Shown: positions 1-7,610, numbered from the stretch's first letter. The stretch: DNA of 13,683 nt from Gallionella sp. UBA6045 (GCA_002429165.1 DIYV01000067.1:35494-49176); one strand, 5' to 3'. Notes: a model not told the origin generated them from the letters alone. Program-made: numbers and translations.

Positions 1-1
1 G

Positions 2-361
2 GGGAGGCCGGGAGGGGTTTCCGCTCCGCGCATCAGTGTGGATGTCACGCTGCGCGCCGCGCTGATGAATCTGCTCAACAACGCCGCCGATGCCAGCCCG
101 CAGCCAATTGAAATACTTTCCCGCTGGGACAATTCTGTCTTCACGCTTGAGATACACGATCATGGCAAGGGGCTGAGCGGGGATGCCGCGCTCAAAGCCG
201 GCTCTGCATTCTTCACCACCAAGAAGGAGGGACGCGGACTCGGCCTGTTCCTCGCCAACGCCACCATCGAACGCATGGGCGGCACGGTGCGCCTGTATAA
301 CCGCGAAGCAGGCGGCGCGACCACCGAGCTTACGTTACCGATAGCCGTGGCAAATATATGA
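2..361 (+). CDS. regB: Sensor histidine kinase, RegB/PrrB type (C-terminal fragment)
   Basis: Only the last 119 codons are present. The frame is open to base 2, so the start and the membrane and histidine-phosphorylation parts lie outside the window. What remains is the catalytic ATP-binding domain: the N box (NNAADAS, about fragment residues 26-32), the G1 box (DHGKGLS, about 53-59), an FFTTK segment (70-74) and the G2 box (GRGLGLFLA, about 77-85). The stretch from G2 through ATIERMGG is typical of RegB/PrrB kinases. These are membrane redox sensors that phosphorylate RegA/PrrA in response to quinone pool or oxygen state. The stop overlaps the next start by four bases (ATGA), and the partner is a clear RegA, which supports the family call. 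The redox-active cysteine and quinone-binding segments cannot be checked here. An internal GTG at 38 is not the real start, because domain sequence continues upstream of it. Confidence 0.85.
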   Translation, partial: GRPGGVSAPRISVDVTLRAALMNLLNNAADASPQPIEILSRWDNSVFTLEIHDHGKGLSGDAALKAGSAFFTTKKEGRGLGLFLANATIERMGGTVRLYNREAGGATTELTLPIAVANI

Positions 362-906
362 CCGGGTCTCGCGAAGAATCTGCCTCGCTGTTGCTGGTGG
401 ATGACGACGCGACCTTCTGCAGGGTATTGAGCGCCGCCCTGGAGAAGCGCGGCTTTGCCGTGACGGTGGCGCACAGCGTGGAGCAGGCAATCCCTCTGGC
501 AGAAAGCAATCCGCCGGAATTCGCCGTGGTCGATCTTAAAATGGGTGGTGCGCCGGGACTGGTGCTGATCAAGGTATTGCACGAACTCGATCCGAACACG
601 CGCGTCGTCGTGCTGACCGGCTATGCCAGCATCGCCACCGCTGTCGAGGCGATCAAACTGGGCGCGGCCCAATACCTGTCCAAACCGGCCAACGCCGACG
701 AGATCGTCGCGGCGTTTAATCATGCCCCCGACAGCAATGCGCCGCTCAGGACGCAGCCCGCGCAAATAGAGCGTCTTGAGTGGGAACATATCCAGCGCGT
801 GCTGCGCGAGCACGACGGCAACATTTCAGCCACTGCCCGCGCGCTCAATATGCACCGCCGCACGCTGCAGCGCAAACTGGCCAAACCGCCGCTGCGTATC
901 GATTAA
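358..906 (+). CDS. regA: Response regulator, RegA/PrrA/ActR type
   Basis: A complete 182-residue protein, the usual RegA length. The receiver domain (about 10-120) shows the acidic pocket D15-D16-D17, phospho-acceptor D59 (VVDLKM), switch residue T87 (VVLTGYAS) and K109 (LSKP). A short linker leads to a Fis-type helix-turn-helix at about 133-175, including WEHIQRV and the near-invariant family stretch LNMHRRTLQRKLAK. By family knowledge, phosphorylated RegA is a global DNA-binding regulator of redox-responsive genes such as respiration, carbon fixation and nitrogen metabolism. The ATG at 358 overlaps the kinase stop as ATGA, so the pair is translationally coupled and transcribed from a promoter outside the window. 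After the stop there are 105 bases without an obvious terminator hairpin. Family assignment is strong; target genes cannot be read from this window. Confidence 0.9.
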   Translation: MTGSREESASLLLVDDDATFCRVLSAALEKRGFAVTVAHSVEQAIPLAESNPPEFAVVDLKMGGAPGLVLIKVLHELDPNTRVVVLTGYASIATAVEAIKLGAAQYLSKPANADEIVAAFNHAPDSNAPLRTQPAQIERLEWEHIQRVLREHDGNISATARALNMHRRTLQRKLAKPPLRID

Positions 907-1011
907 ACCCGTTGTTGTCTTCACAGCACAGCTGTCGTCCGCATTTATTTCTCGCTATACGCTGCTTTGTGCTTAAATCGCACCCTGCATAACTGTACGA
1001 ACAAGATTCTC

Positions 1012-1743
1012 ATGGAAAAAATACGCCTGTCCAAACGCATGTCGGAACTCGGCCTGTGCTCCCGCCGCGAAGCTGATAGCTACATCGAAAAGGGCTGGGT
1101 TGAAGTCGATGGTCAAATCGTCAGCGAACTGGGCAGCAAGGTCTACCCTACCCAGCAAGTAAAGTTGCGCACCTCCGCGCAAAACACCCAGCAACAGCGC
1201 GTCACGATTTTGCTCAACAAACCGATCGGATATGTCTCAGGGCAAGCCGAACATAATTACAAACCTGCCATCACCCTGCTGGATGAAAAAACGCGCTGGG
1301 CGGAGGATCAATCTCCGTTGCGCTTTCACCGCAGCCAATTGCTTGGAATCGCCCCTGCGGGCCGCCTGGATATCGACTCGCAGGGCTTGCTGGTACTCAC
1401 CCAGGATGGCCGTATCGCCAAGCAACTGATAGGCGAAGACTCCAAAGTGGACAAGGAATATCTGGTGCGCGTACAGGGAAAACTGGAAGACAGCGGGCTG
1501 GCCCTGCTCAACCAGGGGCTGAAACTGGACGGCGAATATCTCAAACCCGCCAAAGTGACCTGGCAGAACGAAGACCAGTTGCGTTTTGTACTGCGTGAGG
1601 GGAAAAAGCGTCAGATCCGGCGCATGTGTGAACTGGTCGGGTTGAAAGTCAGCGGACTGAAGCGCATCCGTATCGGAAAGGTCAAATTGGGAGATTTACC
1701 GGTCGGTCAGTGGCGCTACCTGGGTCCGGAAGAACAATTTTAA
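1012..1743 (+). CDS. rRNA pseudouridine synthase, RsuA/RluB/RluF family (RluF-like)
   Basis: A 243-residue protein. An N-terminal S4 RNA-binding domain (about 4-50, with LSKRMSELGLCSRREADSYIE) is followed by the catalytic domain. The catalytic aspartate is D120 in the motif GRLDIDSQGLLVLTQDG. The C-terminal family motif EGKKRQIRRMCELVG is at about 196-210, and RIGKVKLGDLPVGQWRYL follows. These enzymes isomerise a specific uridine in 16S or 23S rRNA to pseudouridine. The ending and the RMCE motif look most like RluF (23S U2604), but the exact target is inferred. Between LNKPIG and GRLD there are about 14 residues more than in E. coli RluF as I recall it. I chose the ATG at 1012 rather than a TTG at 967 because the S4 domain begins a few residues after this methionine. 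A weak promoter-like pair (TTGTGC at 967, CATAAC at 989) lies just upstream. It converges on the EAL gene with 28 bases between stops. Confidence 0.85.
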   Translation: MEKIRLSKRMSELGLCSRREADSYIEKGWVEVDGQIVSELGSKVYPTQQVKLRTSAQNTQQQRVTILLNKPIGYVSGQAEHNYKPAITLLDEKTRWAEDQSPLRFHRSQLLGIAPAGRLDIDSQGLLVLTQDGRIAKQLIGEDSKVDKEYLVRVQGKLEDSGLALLNQGLKLDGEYLKPAKVTWQNEDQLRFVLREGKKRQIRRMCELVGLKVSGLKRIRIGKVKLGDLPVGQWRYLGPEEQF

Positions 1744-1771
1744 AACCGGGCTGCTTTAAATCATCTCCATG

Positions 1772-2965
1772 CTATGATTTTGCGTAACGAATTACCAGTT
1801 CCTGCAAAGTAGCGGGTCTGCCGAAATACCAGCCCTGGCCGAAGTCACATTTCATTTCCAGGAGTTTGGCTCTCACGCCTTCAGATTCAACCCCTTCAGC
1901 AACCACACTCATGCCCAGCGAATGTCCCAATGCTACCGAAGAACGCACAATTTCGAGGCTTTGCGCGGAGGACAAAATCTGCTCGACAAAAGCACAATCA
2001 ATCTTTATCGTGCCCAGGGGATAGCGCTGCAAATGTCTTAACCCGGAATGACCGGCACCATAATCATCGAGTGCGATGCTGCAACCCAAATCGATCAAGT
2101 TCTGCATGATCTTCGCTGCAACTTCAGGTTGATCGACCATCACTTTTTCTGTCAGCTCCAGCTTCAACTCTGCGGGATTCATATTTTGAGCGGCAATAAT
2201 GGTTTTCACATCTTCCACCAGCATCCCGTTGCTCAATTGGGATGGCGACAAATTGACACTGACAAACGGCGTTTTATAGTCGGAAAACCCTCTTAGCGTA
2301 TGCCAGTCTCTGCAAGCACGTTCCAGGGTCCATAAACATATCTCATGTATCAGGCCGGTTTGTTCCGCTATCCATAAAAAATCATCGGGCTGTAAAGGAC
2401 CGTCAGTTGGATGATGCCATCGAATCAGCGCCTCGAATCCGGCAACACAGCCATCGGCAAGTTCACAGATAGGCTGATAATATAGCTGGAATTCGTCATG
2501 CGACAAGGCGCGCTTCATACCGTGGGCGAGAGACAGTTTTTGTGTCGCCTCGCCTTTTACGATACCTCGGCGTTTGGCTTGTTCCGGCGGGATTGTTGCG
2601 CTTATCTCCGGTACGGAGCCATCGTTTCTACGCCTGAAACGTTCCAGAATCACCAGCAACAAATGACGCAAGACAGGGTCACTTTTCTCCAGCAATTGTT
2701 CCATCACTTTGCGAGGAATAGGCACGAGCACTGTTCTCTCGATCGCCCTTACCGTTGCAGTGCGAGGTTCATAGTCGATCAATGATACTTCCCCGAACAA
2801 CTCGCCCTTGCCTATCGATCTGATCCGGTGCTCGCCGCCCTGTTTGACGACCAGAACTTCCACCTCACCTTCTTCGATAAGGTATGCGCAGTCTCCAGCG
2901 TCCCCGGATTTGAAAATCACCTGACCACCGGAAAACACCTCCCGGTCGAGTTCGTCAAACAACAT
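1772..2965 (-). CDS. c-di-GMP phosphodiesterase: CRP-like cyclic-nucleotide-binding domain plus EAL domain
   Basis: A 397-residue soluble protein with no signal peptide or membrane segment. Residues about 5-115 form a cNMP-binding (CRP-like) domain with an intact phosphate-binding cassette (GELFGEVSLIDYEPRTATV, about 54-72). Residues about 145-390 form an EAL domain. The expected catalytic and metal residues can be seen: E178 of the EAL motif (FEALIRW), N238 (SVNLSPSQL), E270 (LELTE), D300-D301 (LDDYGAGHSG), K321 (IKID), E357 and E360 (VAEGVE) and Q377 (GQGWYFGRP). It is therefore predicted to be an active enzyme that cleaves c-di-GMP to pGpG, possibly controlled by a nucleotide bound at the N-terminus. 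The ATG at 2965 is preceded by AGGGA about eight bases upstream. The gene follows corC by 194 bases, so it may be transcribed separately. The identity of the nucleotide ligand is unknown. Confidence 0.9.
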   Translation of the reverse strand: MLFDELDREVFSGGQVIFKSGDAGDCAYLIEEGEVEVLVVKQGGEHRIRSIGKGELFGEVSLIDYEPRTATVRAIERTVLVPIPRKVMEQLLEKSDPVLRHLLLVILERFRRRNDGSVPEISATIPPEQAKRRGIVKGEATQKLSLAHGMKRALSHDEFQLYYQPICELADGCVAGFEALIRWHHPTDGPLQPDDFLWIAEQTGLIHEICLWTLERACRDWHTLRGFSDYKTPFVSVNLSPSQLSNGMLVEDVKTIIAAQNMNPAELKLELTEKVMVDQPEVAAKIMQNLIDLGCSIALDDYGAGHSGLRHLQRYPLGTIKIDCAFVEQILSSAQSLEIVRSSVALGHSLGMSVVAEGVESEGVRAKLLEMKCDFGQGWYFGRPATLQELVIRYAKS

Positions 2966-3159
2966 ATCGAGTCCCTATTTGATAGTTCTTCCGAGATGCA
3001 TTAATTTTTCAAGCGGCTGAAATTCAGCAGCAGAATACCATATACCGAGACTGTTTCGCAGGAATGACGCATGGACAATGTACCGATCAGGTACCGGCCA
3101 TTATGATTTTTAAACGCAGAATGGGCTGAATAGTCCTTCCCGGTTCGATAGGGGATACG

Positions 3160-4011
3160 CTACTCTGCTGCAGGGCTTTTACGTTCGACCAGCATTGAAT
3201 AAAGCCTGCGACTATCCACGCGCAGCACGGTAAACATGAGTTCGCCGATTTGGATGTGATCGCCGCGCTTGGGCAATTGCCCGGCGGCCTTGAGCACCAA
3301 CCCGCCTACGGTGTCGCATTCTTCGTCGCTGAATTCAGTCCCCAGCACTGCATTAAAATCGGCAATCTCTGTGTCGGCTTTGACGCGATAATGCCCCACA
3401 GCATCCGCGATGATGTTGTCTTCGTCATTATCAAAATCGTATTCGTCTTCGATGTCTCCGACGATTTGTTCCAGCACGTCCTCGATGGTAACCATGCCCG
3501 ACACACCGCCGTATTCGTCCACCACCAGCGCGATGTGGTTGCGGTTGCTGCGAAAGTCGCGCAGCAGCACATTGAGACGTTTTGCCTCCGGCACAAAAAC
3601 GGCCGGGCGCAGCATGTCGCGCACATCAAATTCCTCGCCGGCGTAATAGCGAAGCAAGTCTTTCGCCAGCAGTATGCCGATGATGTTGTCTTTGTCGCCT
3701 TCCATCACCGGGAACCGCGAGTGCGCAGTCTCAACGACAAAAGGAATGAATTTTTCCGGCGCTTGACTGATGTCGATGACATCCATTTGTGCGCGCGGAA
3801 TCATGATTTCGCGCACCTGCCGCTCTGAGACCTGCATCACCCCTTCCATCATGGACAGCGCGTCGGCATCGAGCAGGTTGCGTTCATAAGCGGAGTGCAG
3901 CAGCTCGACTAGTTGCTCGCGGTCTTCCGGCTCGCGCAGCAGCATCGTGGAAAGACGCTCTAACAGACTGGGTTTGTTACTTCCGGGTGGTTCCATTGCT
4001 TGGAATGTCAT
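3160..4011 (-). CDS. corC: CorC/YbeX family protein (paired CBS domains plus CorC_HlyC domain)
   Basis: A 283-residue cytoplasmic protein, close to E. coli CorC/YbeX (292). It has no DUF21 membrane domain. The helical start contains the family signature EGVMQVSERQVREIMIPR (about 56-73). Two CBS motifs follow (about 74-125 and 140-190), the second with NHIALVVDEYGGVSGMVTIEDVLEQ (158-182) and GDIEDEYD. The C-terminal CorC_HlyC domain spans about 205-275. The family has been linked to magnesium/cobalt efflux and, for YbeX, to ribosome and rRNA metabolism; the exact activity is unsettled. The ATG at 4011 overlaps the ybeY stop by four bases (ATGA), as expected for the conserved ybeY-ybeX pair. 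The lnt gene that often follows is absent. The 194 bases after the stop hold no clear terminator. They contain a short direct repeat GTACCG at about 3080-3097. Confidence 0.92.
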   Translation of the reverse strand: MTFQAMEPPGSNKPSLLERLSTMLLREPEDREQLVELLHSAYERNLLDADALSMMEGVMQVSERQVREIMIPRAQMDVIDISQAPEKFIPFVVETAHSRFPVMEGDKDNIIGILLAKDLLRYYAGEEFDVRDMLRPAVFVPEAKRLNVLLRDFRSNRNHIALVVDEYGGVSGMVTIEDVLEQIVGDIEDEYDFDNDEDNIIADAVGHYRVKADTEIADFNAVLGTEFSDEECDTVGGLVLKAAGQLPKRGDHIQIGELMFTVLRVDSRRLYSMLVERKSPAAE

Positions 4012-4481
4012 ATTCGATATGGATCAGGATAGCGCAATTTTAGCATTAGTGCGATTTCCAGTTCTTCCATCCCGGCAGCATCGGCGTCATTGTCGTGCTG
4101 ATAACCTTGCAAATGCAGTGCCGCGTGCAGACCGAGATGCGCATAATGCGCCAACAGATCCCCATGCTGCGCGGCCGTTTCACGCTCCACTACCGGCGCG
4201 CAAATCACCACATCTCCGCAGAGGGGTTGTGGGTCTGATTCGGCATCGTCATACACAAAAGTCAGCACATTGGTGGCGTAATCCTTGCCGCGATAATTTT
4301 TGTTCAACTCGCGGCCTTCGGACTCGTCGACGATGCGCAAAGTGATTATTGCGTCACGCTGCAGCGCGACCTTTATCCAGCGCCGGAATTGCGCACGGGT
4401 CGGCAAGTGCTGCGCAGCGCTTGCATATTGCACAGTCAGTGAAAGCCTGGGTGGTGTATTCGTTTTCGCAATATGGCTCAT
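4008..4481 (-). CDS. ybeY: Endoribonuclease YbeY (rRNA maturation factor)
   Basis: A 157-residue protein, normal length for the family. The zinc-binding motif is present as H119, H123 and H129 ([12 protein letters not shown]); the usual form is HGxLHLxGYDH, so two non-ligand positions differ. The upstream family segment [21 protein letters not shown] (about 59-79) contains the conserved arginine. YbeY is a metal-dependent RNase needed for 16S rRNA 3'-end maturation and ribosome quality control. Its ATG at 4481 overlaps the miaB stop (ATGA), and its stop overlaps the corC start in the same way, so the three genes are translationally coupled. In the common proteobacterial order, ybeZ (phoH) lies between miaB and ybeY. 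Here there is no room for it. Confidence 0.94.
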   Translation of the reverse strand: MSHIAKTNTPPRLSLTVQYASAAQHLPTRAQFRRWIKVALQRDAIITLRIVDESEGRELNKNYRGKDYATNVLTFVYDDAESDPQPLCGDVVICAPVVERETAAQHGDLLAHYAHLGLHAALHLQGYQHDNDADAAGMEELEIALMLKLRYPDPYRI

Positions 4482-5812
4482 GTTGCGTTAGACACAATTT
4501 CTCCGCGCAGCGTGTGACGCACCACCTCGGTGATTTTCACCTCGACAAAACCGCCGATCAGACTTGCTGCGCCGCTGAAATTCACCACGCGGTTATTGTC
4601 GGTGCGCGCGGCCAATTCCCGTGCATCCTTTTTCGACACCCCTTCGACCAATGCGCGCTGTGTCGTGCCCAACATCACCCTGGCCACTCCCTCCTCCTGT
4701 TCCGCGATTCGATCCTGCAAACGTTTCAGGCGCTGCGCCTTGACCTCGAACGGGGTGTCGTCGCGCAGTTCGGCGGCCGGCGTGCCGGGACGCGGGCTGT
4801 ACAGATAACTGAAGCTGTTATCGAAACCCACTTCGTCGATCAGCTTCATGGTCGCCTCGAAATCCTGTTCGGTCTCGCCTGGAAAGCCCACGATAAAATC
4901 GGAAGTGATGCAAATATCGGGACGAGCGGCGCGCACTCTGCGGATGATGGATTTGTATTCCAGCACGGTGTGGCCGCGCTTCATCGCCGCCAGGATGCGG
5001 TCCGAACCGGACTGCACCGGCAGGTGCAAATGGCTCACCAGCTTGGGTGTGGCCGCATACACATCGATCAGCCGCTGGCTCATGTCTCTGGGATGTGAAG
5101 TGGTGTAGCGCAGGCGGCTTATGCCTTCCAGCGCTGCGATGGCCTGCAGCAGAAAAGCGAAATCCACGGTTTCGCCATCATCCGCGGTGCCGCAGTAGGC
5201 GTTCACATTCTGGCCCAGCAGCGTCACCTCTTTCACCCCTTGCGCAACCAGCTGTTGCACATCTCGCATCACATCGGCCAGAGGACGTGATACTTCTTCG
5301 CCGCGCGTATAGGGCACGACGCAGAACGTGCAGTATTTGCTGCACCCCTCCATGATGGACACATAAGCCGTGCCGGAGCTGGTTTGCGGTACCGGCAAGT
5401 GGTCGAATTTCTCGATCTCGGGGAAACTGATATCCACTTGAGGGCGCCCGGTTTCACGGCGCGCCTGCAACAACTGCGGCAGGCGATGCAGGGTCTGCGG
5501 TCCGAATACGACATCCACATAGGGTGCCCGCTTCAGAATCGCCGCGCCTTCCTGGCTGGCAACACAGCCGCCCACCGCAATCAACAGATCGGGATTGGCC
5601 AGCTTGAGCGGGCGCACCCGGCCCAGATCGGAGAACACCTTTTCTTCGGCCTTCTCGCGTATCGAGCAGGTATTGAACAATATGACATCGGCCTGTTCCG
5701 GCTTGTCGGTCGCCTCCATGCCTTCATGGGCGCGCAACACATCCGCCATCTTGTCCGAGTCATACTCGTTCATCTGGCAACCGAAAGTTTTAATGTGGAA
5801 TTTTCCTGGCAT
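4478..5812 (-). CDS. miaB: tRNA-2-methylthio-N6-dimethylallyladenosine synthase MiaB
   Basis: A 444-residue radical-SAM methylthiotransferase. The N-terminal UPF0004 domain carries the auxiliary [4Fe-4S] ligands C12 (GCQMNEYDS), C49 ([12 protein letters not shown]) and C83 (GGCVASQEG). The radical-SAM cluster motif is C157-x3-C161-x2-C164 (CSKYCTFC). A TRAM RNA-binding domain follows at about 375-440. MiaB adds the 2-methylthio group to i6A37 of tRNAs that read UNN codons. I chose the ATG at 5812 because homologues begin within a few residues of [14 protein letters not shown]. The longer open frame to 5875 would run back through the tRNA gene. The start lies 36 bases after the tRNA CCA end, with no strong Shine-Dalgarno in that gap. 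The gene is followed directly by ybeY (ATGA overlap). Confidence 0.96.
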   Translation of the reverse strand: MPGKFHIKTFGCQMNEYDSDKMADVLRAHEGMEATDKPEQADVILFNTCSIREKAEEKVFSDLGRVRPLKLANPDLLIAVGGCVASQEGAAILKRAPYVDVVFGPQTLHRLPQLLQARRETGRPQVDISFPEIEKFDHLPVPQTSSGTAYVSIMEGCSKYCTFCVVPYTRGEEVSRPLADVMRDVQQLVAQGVKEVTLLGQNVNAYCGTADDGETVDFAFLLQAIAALEGISRLRYTTSHPRDMSQRLIDVYAATPKLVSHLHLPVQSGSDRILAAMKRGHTVLEYKSIIRRVRAARPDICITSDFIVGFPGETEQDFEATMKLIDEVGFDNSFSYLYSPRPGTPAAELRDDTPFEVKAQRLKRLQDRIAEQEEGVARVMLGTTQRALVEGVSKKDARELAARTDNNRVVNFSGAASLIGGFVEVKITEVVRHTLRGEIVSNAT

Positions 5813-5848
5813 GCTGCTTTGTGTGCACGCTTTGGCACCGAATGCGTT

Positions 5849-5925
5849 TGGTGGTGATAGGTGGATTTGAACCACCGACCTCAGCGTTATGAGTGCTGCG
5901 CTCTAACCACCTGAGCTATATCACC
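5849..5925 (-). tRNA. tRNA-Met (anticodon CAT)
   Basis: A 77-nucleotide cloverleaf including an encoded CCA. The acceptor stem GGTGATA pairs fully with TATCACC, and the discriminator base is A73. The D arm is GCTC/GAGC, and the T arm is GGTGG-TTCAAAT-CCACC. The anticodon loop is CTCATAA with anticodon CAT at 5889-5891. Acceptor pair 1-72 is a normal G-C and there is a paired D stem, which argues for an elongator rather than an initiator tRNA. A CAT anticodon can also belong to tRNA-Ile2, whose C34 is changed to lysidine by TilS; I cannot exclude that by eye. The closing anticodon-stem pair 31-39 is an A-C mismatch. It lies 31 bases after the SPOR gene and 36 bases before miaB, on the same strand, with its own promoter-like sequence upstream. 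Confidence 0.93.
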
Positions 5926-5939
5926 GCGAAGAGCGCGGC

Positions 5940-5968
5940 ATTGTCCAGATTTCACCCTACCTTGTCAA
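5940..5968 (-). promoter_or_regulatory. Sigma-70 promoter for the tRNA (and probably miaB-ybeY-corC)
   Basis: On the minus strand there is a perfect -35 box TTGACA (5968-5963), exactly 17 bases of spacer, and a -10 box GACAAT (5945-5940, four of six matches). Next comes the GC-rich stretch GCCGCGC. The tRNA 5' end is 14 bases after the -10, so transcription would start about 7-8 bases before the tRNA. The -35 box is embedded in the last codons of the SPOR gene. A GC-rich discriminator is characteristic of stable-RNA promoters under ppGpp control in proteobacteria. That regulation is inference here. Confidence 0.65.
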
Positions 5969-6748
5969 TGCGCAGGGAACATTATTCAGCGCACTTCCGG
6001 GAAAATCACTCTGCATTGCGTTCAATTTTGACACTGTCACTGCATCCACCCCGCGCAGCATGAATATGGTGGATTTAAGCTTGCTGGCGCGCTCGCCTAC
6101 CTGCGCGGTATGTACACCTTTGGCGTTCAGGCCATGCAGAAAGCTCTGTGCCGCCTCCTGCGTCTTGAACACACCCAGTGAAATGGCGTTGTGCCAATGG
6201 CCCGAGGCCTGCACCACAAAGTACTCCCTGATACCCAGCGCCTTGATCTCCGCGATCTTCCGGTTGACCGCGGCTTTGTTTTTGAGCGGCGGAAAATACA
6301 CCCAATAGCCGATATCCTGTTCAATCTGGCGCCGGCTTAATTTATCGGCCAGTTGCAAGGCGGACAACGCAGCCGTGGCACGCGCCAGATCCTGGCCCGA
6401 GAAATCGCCCCACTCCAGACAGACCGGCGTACCCGGTTTCGTTGCCGCCGGTGCGGCAACATCCATAGCTGGATTCGGTTTCGCAGGGGATTCTGACGGT
6501 GATGAAACCGGAACTGATGCTGTCAATACCGCAACCGGCGCGGGCATGGTGACAGGCTCAGACACAGGCTTGGAAGATGGCAAAGCCCTGGCTGGCGCGC
6601 TTTGCAATGCGGGAATCAGCCGGATCATATCGCCGTTCAAATAGGGCTGCGCTTGTACTTCCTGTTCGCCCCAACCAAACCCGCCACTCTGCATCGCGGC
6701 AAATAAAATCACATTCCCCAGCAATAATATCCAGAATAAATTTCTCAT
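5957..6748 (-). CDS. SPOR-domain membrane-anchored protein
   Basis: A 263-residue protein. A single N-terminal membrane segment lies at about 4-20 (LFWILLLGNVILFAAM) with a very short cytoplasmic start, so the rest should be periplasmic. Residues about 50-108 are a proline/alanine/serine-rich linker. Residues about 145-215 form a SPOR domain (YWVYFPPLKNKAAVNRKIAE, then ISLGVFKTQEAAQSFLHGL). SPOR domains bind denuded glycan strands in peptidoglycan, often at the division septum. The specific role is unknown. A SPOR protein directly after coaX is a familiar betaproteobacterial arrangement. The gene starts 22 bases after the coaX stop, with AGGA upstream of the ATG at 6748. Its 3' end overlaps the tRNA promoter. 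Confidence 0.82.
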   Translation of the reverse strand: MRNLFWILLLGNVILFAAMQSGGFGWGEQEVQAQPYLNGDMIRLIPALQSAPARALPSSKPVSEPVTMPAPVAVLTASVPVSSPSESPAKPNPAMDVAAPAATKPGTPVCLEWGDFSGQDLARATAALSALQLADKLSRRQIEQDIGYWVYFPPLKNKAAVNRKIAEIKALGIREYFVVQASGHWHNAISLGVFKTQEAAQSFLHGLNAKGVHTAQVGERASKLKSTIFMLRGVDAVTVSKLNAMQSDFPGSALNNVPCALTR

Positions 6749-6770
6749 CGCCCGTTCTATTCCTGAACCA

Positions 6771-7541
6771 TTAACAACAATCCGCTTCCAGGGCCATCAA
6801 TGACAATCCCTGCAGCACCAGATTTTCGACGACGCGCGGCGGCGCTGCAAAGAGTTTTTGATCAAGGCATGGCTGCAATACCCGTGCCGCTCCACCACTC
6901 AATATCACCGGCGCGCTATCATCGCCAAGCAGATTATATTGCCGTTCTATCGCGCCGCAACTGGCTTGGATCGCGCCGCTGAATAACGCGTCTGCGCTGT
7001 TCAGCGGGAACCGCACATATTCTCCCGGTGCTGATTTCAGCTGGTCTGTAGCGGCCACCAGACTGCGCTGCATCAACTCAACTCCGGGCAGAATCAACCC
7101 GCCGACAAATTCCCCTTGGCCGGACAAAGCATCTATCGTGGTCGCCGTGCCGCTGTTCACCACCAGGCATTCCCCATGCACCAGATGCCATGCCGCAATC
7201 AATGCTGCCCAACGGTCACTACCCAGCTGCGACGGGTTGGAATAGGCATTGCGCACGCCGCACTGTGATTTCCGTGCCACGACAAAATGCGGCTGCGCGG
7301 ACTTGCCTGCACCGATATTGCGAATATGTTGGGCGCACTCTTCGCCGGCAACATTGCTCACCCAGATTTGCTGTATGTCATGCAAACCTGTGCCGGGATT
7401 TTGACGGGCAATGTGATCGGCTATGTCCCGCGCCAATTTGTCCGCCTGCACTGTGGACAGATCGCCACTGCACAGCCAATCCCTCCCTCTCACCAGGGCC
7501 CATTTGATACGTGTGTTTCCTGCATCGATCAGTAACTTCAT
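6771..7541 (-). CDS. coaX: Type III pantothenate kinase
   Basis: A 256-residue enzyme for the first step of CoA synthesis, phosphorylating pantothenate with ATP. The phosphate-binding motif DAGNTRIK is at residues 6-13. The pantothenate-site motif GSDR is at 107-110. The NSGTATTID motif at 129-137 closes the ASKHA fold. Type III kinases are the usual version in betaproteobacteria and are not inhibited by CoA. I chose the ATG at 7541; a TTG directly before it could add one residue. No strong Shine-Dalgarno is visible. It follows birA after 79 bases containing two hairpins and precedes the SPOR gene by 22 bases. In some betaproteobacteria birA and coaX are adjacent or fused; here they are separate. 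Confidence 0.95.
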   Translation of the reverse strand: MKLLIDAGNTRIKWALVRGRDWLCSGDLSTVQADKLARDIADHIARQNPGTGLHDIQQIWVSNVAGEECAQHIRNIGAGKSAQPHFVVARKSQCGVRNAYSNPSQLGSDRWAALIAAWHLVHGECLVVNSGTATTIDALSGQGEFVGGLILPGVELMQRSLVAATDQLKSAPGEYVRFPLNSADALFSGAIQASCGAIERQYNLLGDDSAPVILSGGAARVLQPCLDQKLFAAPPRVVENLVLQGLSLMALEADCC

Positions 7542-7588
7542 CAAAAATTACCGCAGCCGCGAAGACGCGGAACGCACCAAGAAAATAC

Positions 7589-7610
7589 TGCCGCAGCGAT
7601 ATCTGCGGCA
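7589..7610 (-). terminator. Hairpin in the birA-coaX gap, possible terminator or attenuator
   Basis: A perfect 8-bp inverted repeat, TGCCGCAG/CTGCGGCA, with a 6-base loop. On the minus strand it is followed by GTATTTTCTT, a moderately T-rich tract of the kind seen in intrinsic terminators. It lies just after the birA stop. A second short hairpin, CCGCG-AAGA-CGCGG, is at 7557-7570, closer to coaX. The pair could reduce read-through from birA into coaX or stabilise a processed mRNA end. Because coaX has no good promoter of its own in this gap, I consider partial attenuation more likely than full termination. Confidence 0.4.

Noticed and set aside
160..813. A 217-codon minus-strand frame opposite regB and regA
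   Set aside because: It is a shadow of the two-component genes; its translation has biased, non-protein-like composition.
3061..3110. A sigma-54 promoter or terminator in the corC-EAL gap
   Set aside because: TGGCCGG is present on the minus strand but no TTGC element follows at the right distance, and no stem with a T-tract was found.
4349..5098. A 249-codon plus-strand frame opposite ybeY and miaB
   Set aside because: It lies opposite two well-supported genes. No ribosome site and no recognisable domain.
5813..5875. A longer miaB start that would add 21 residues
   Set aside because: It would read through the tRNA 3' end, and the extra residues lack family resemblance; MiaB proteins begin near [14 protein letters not shown].
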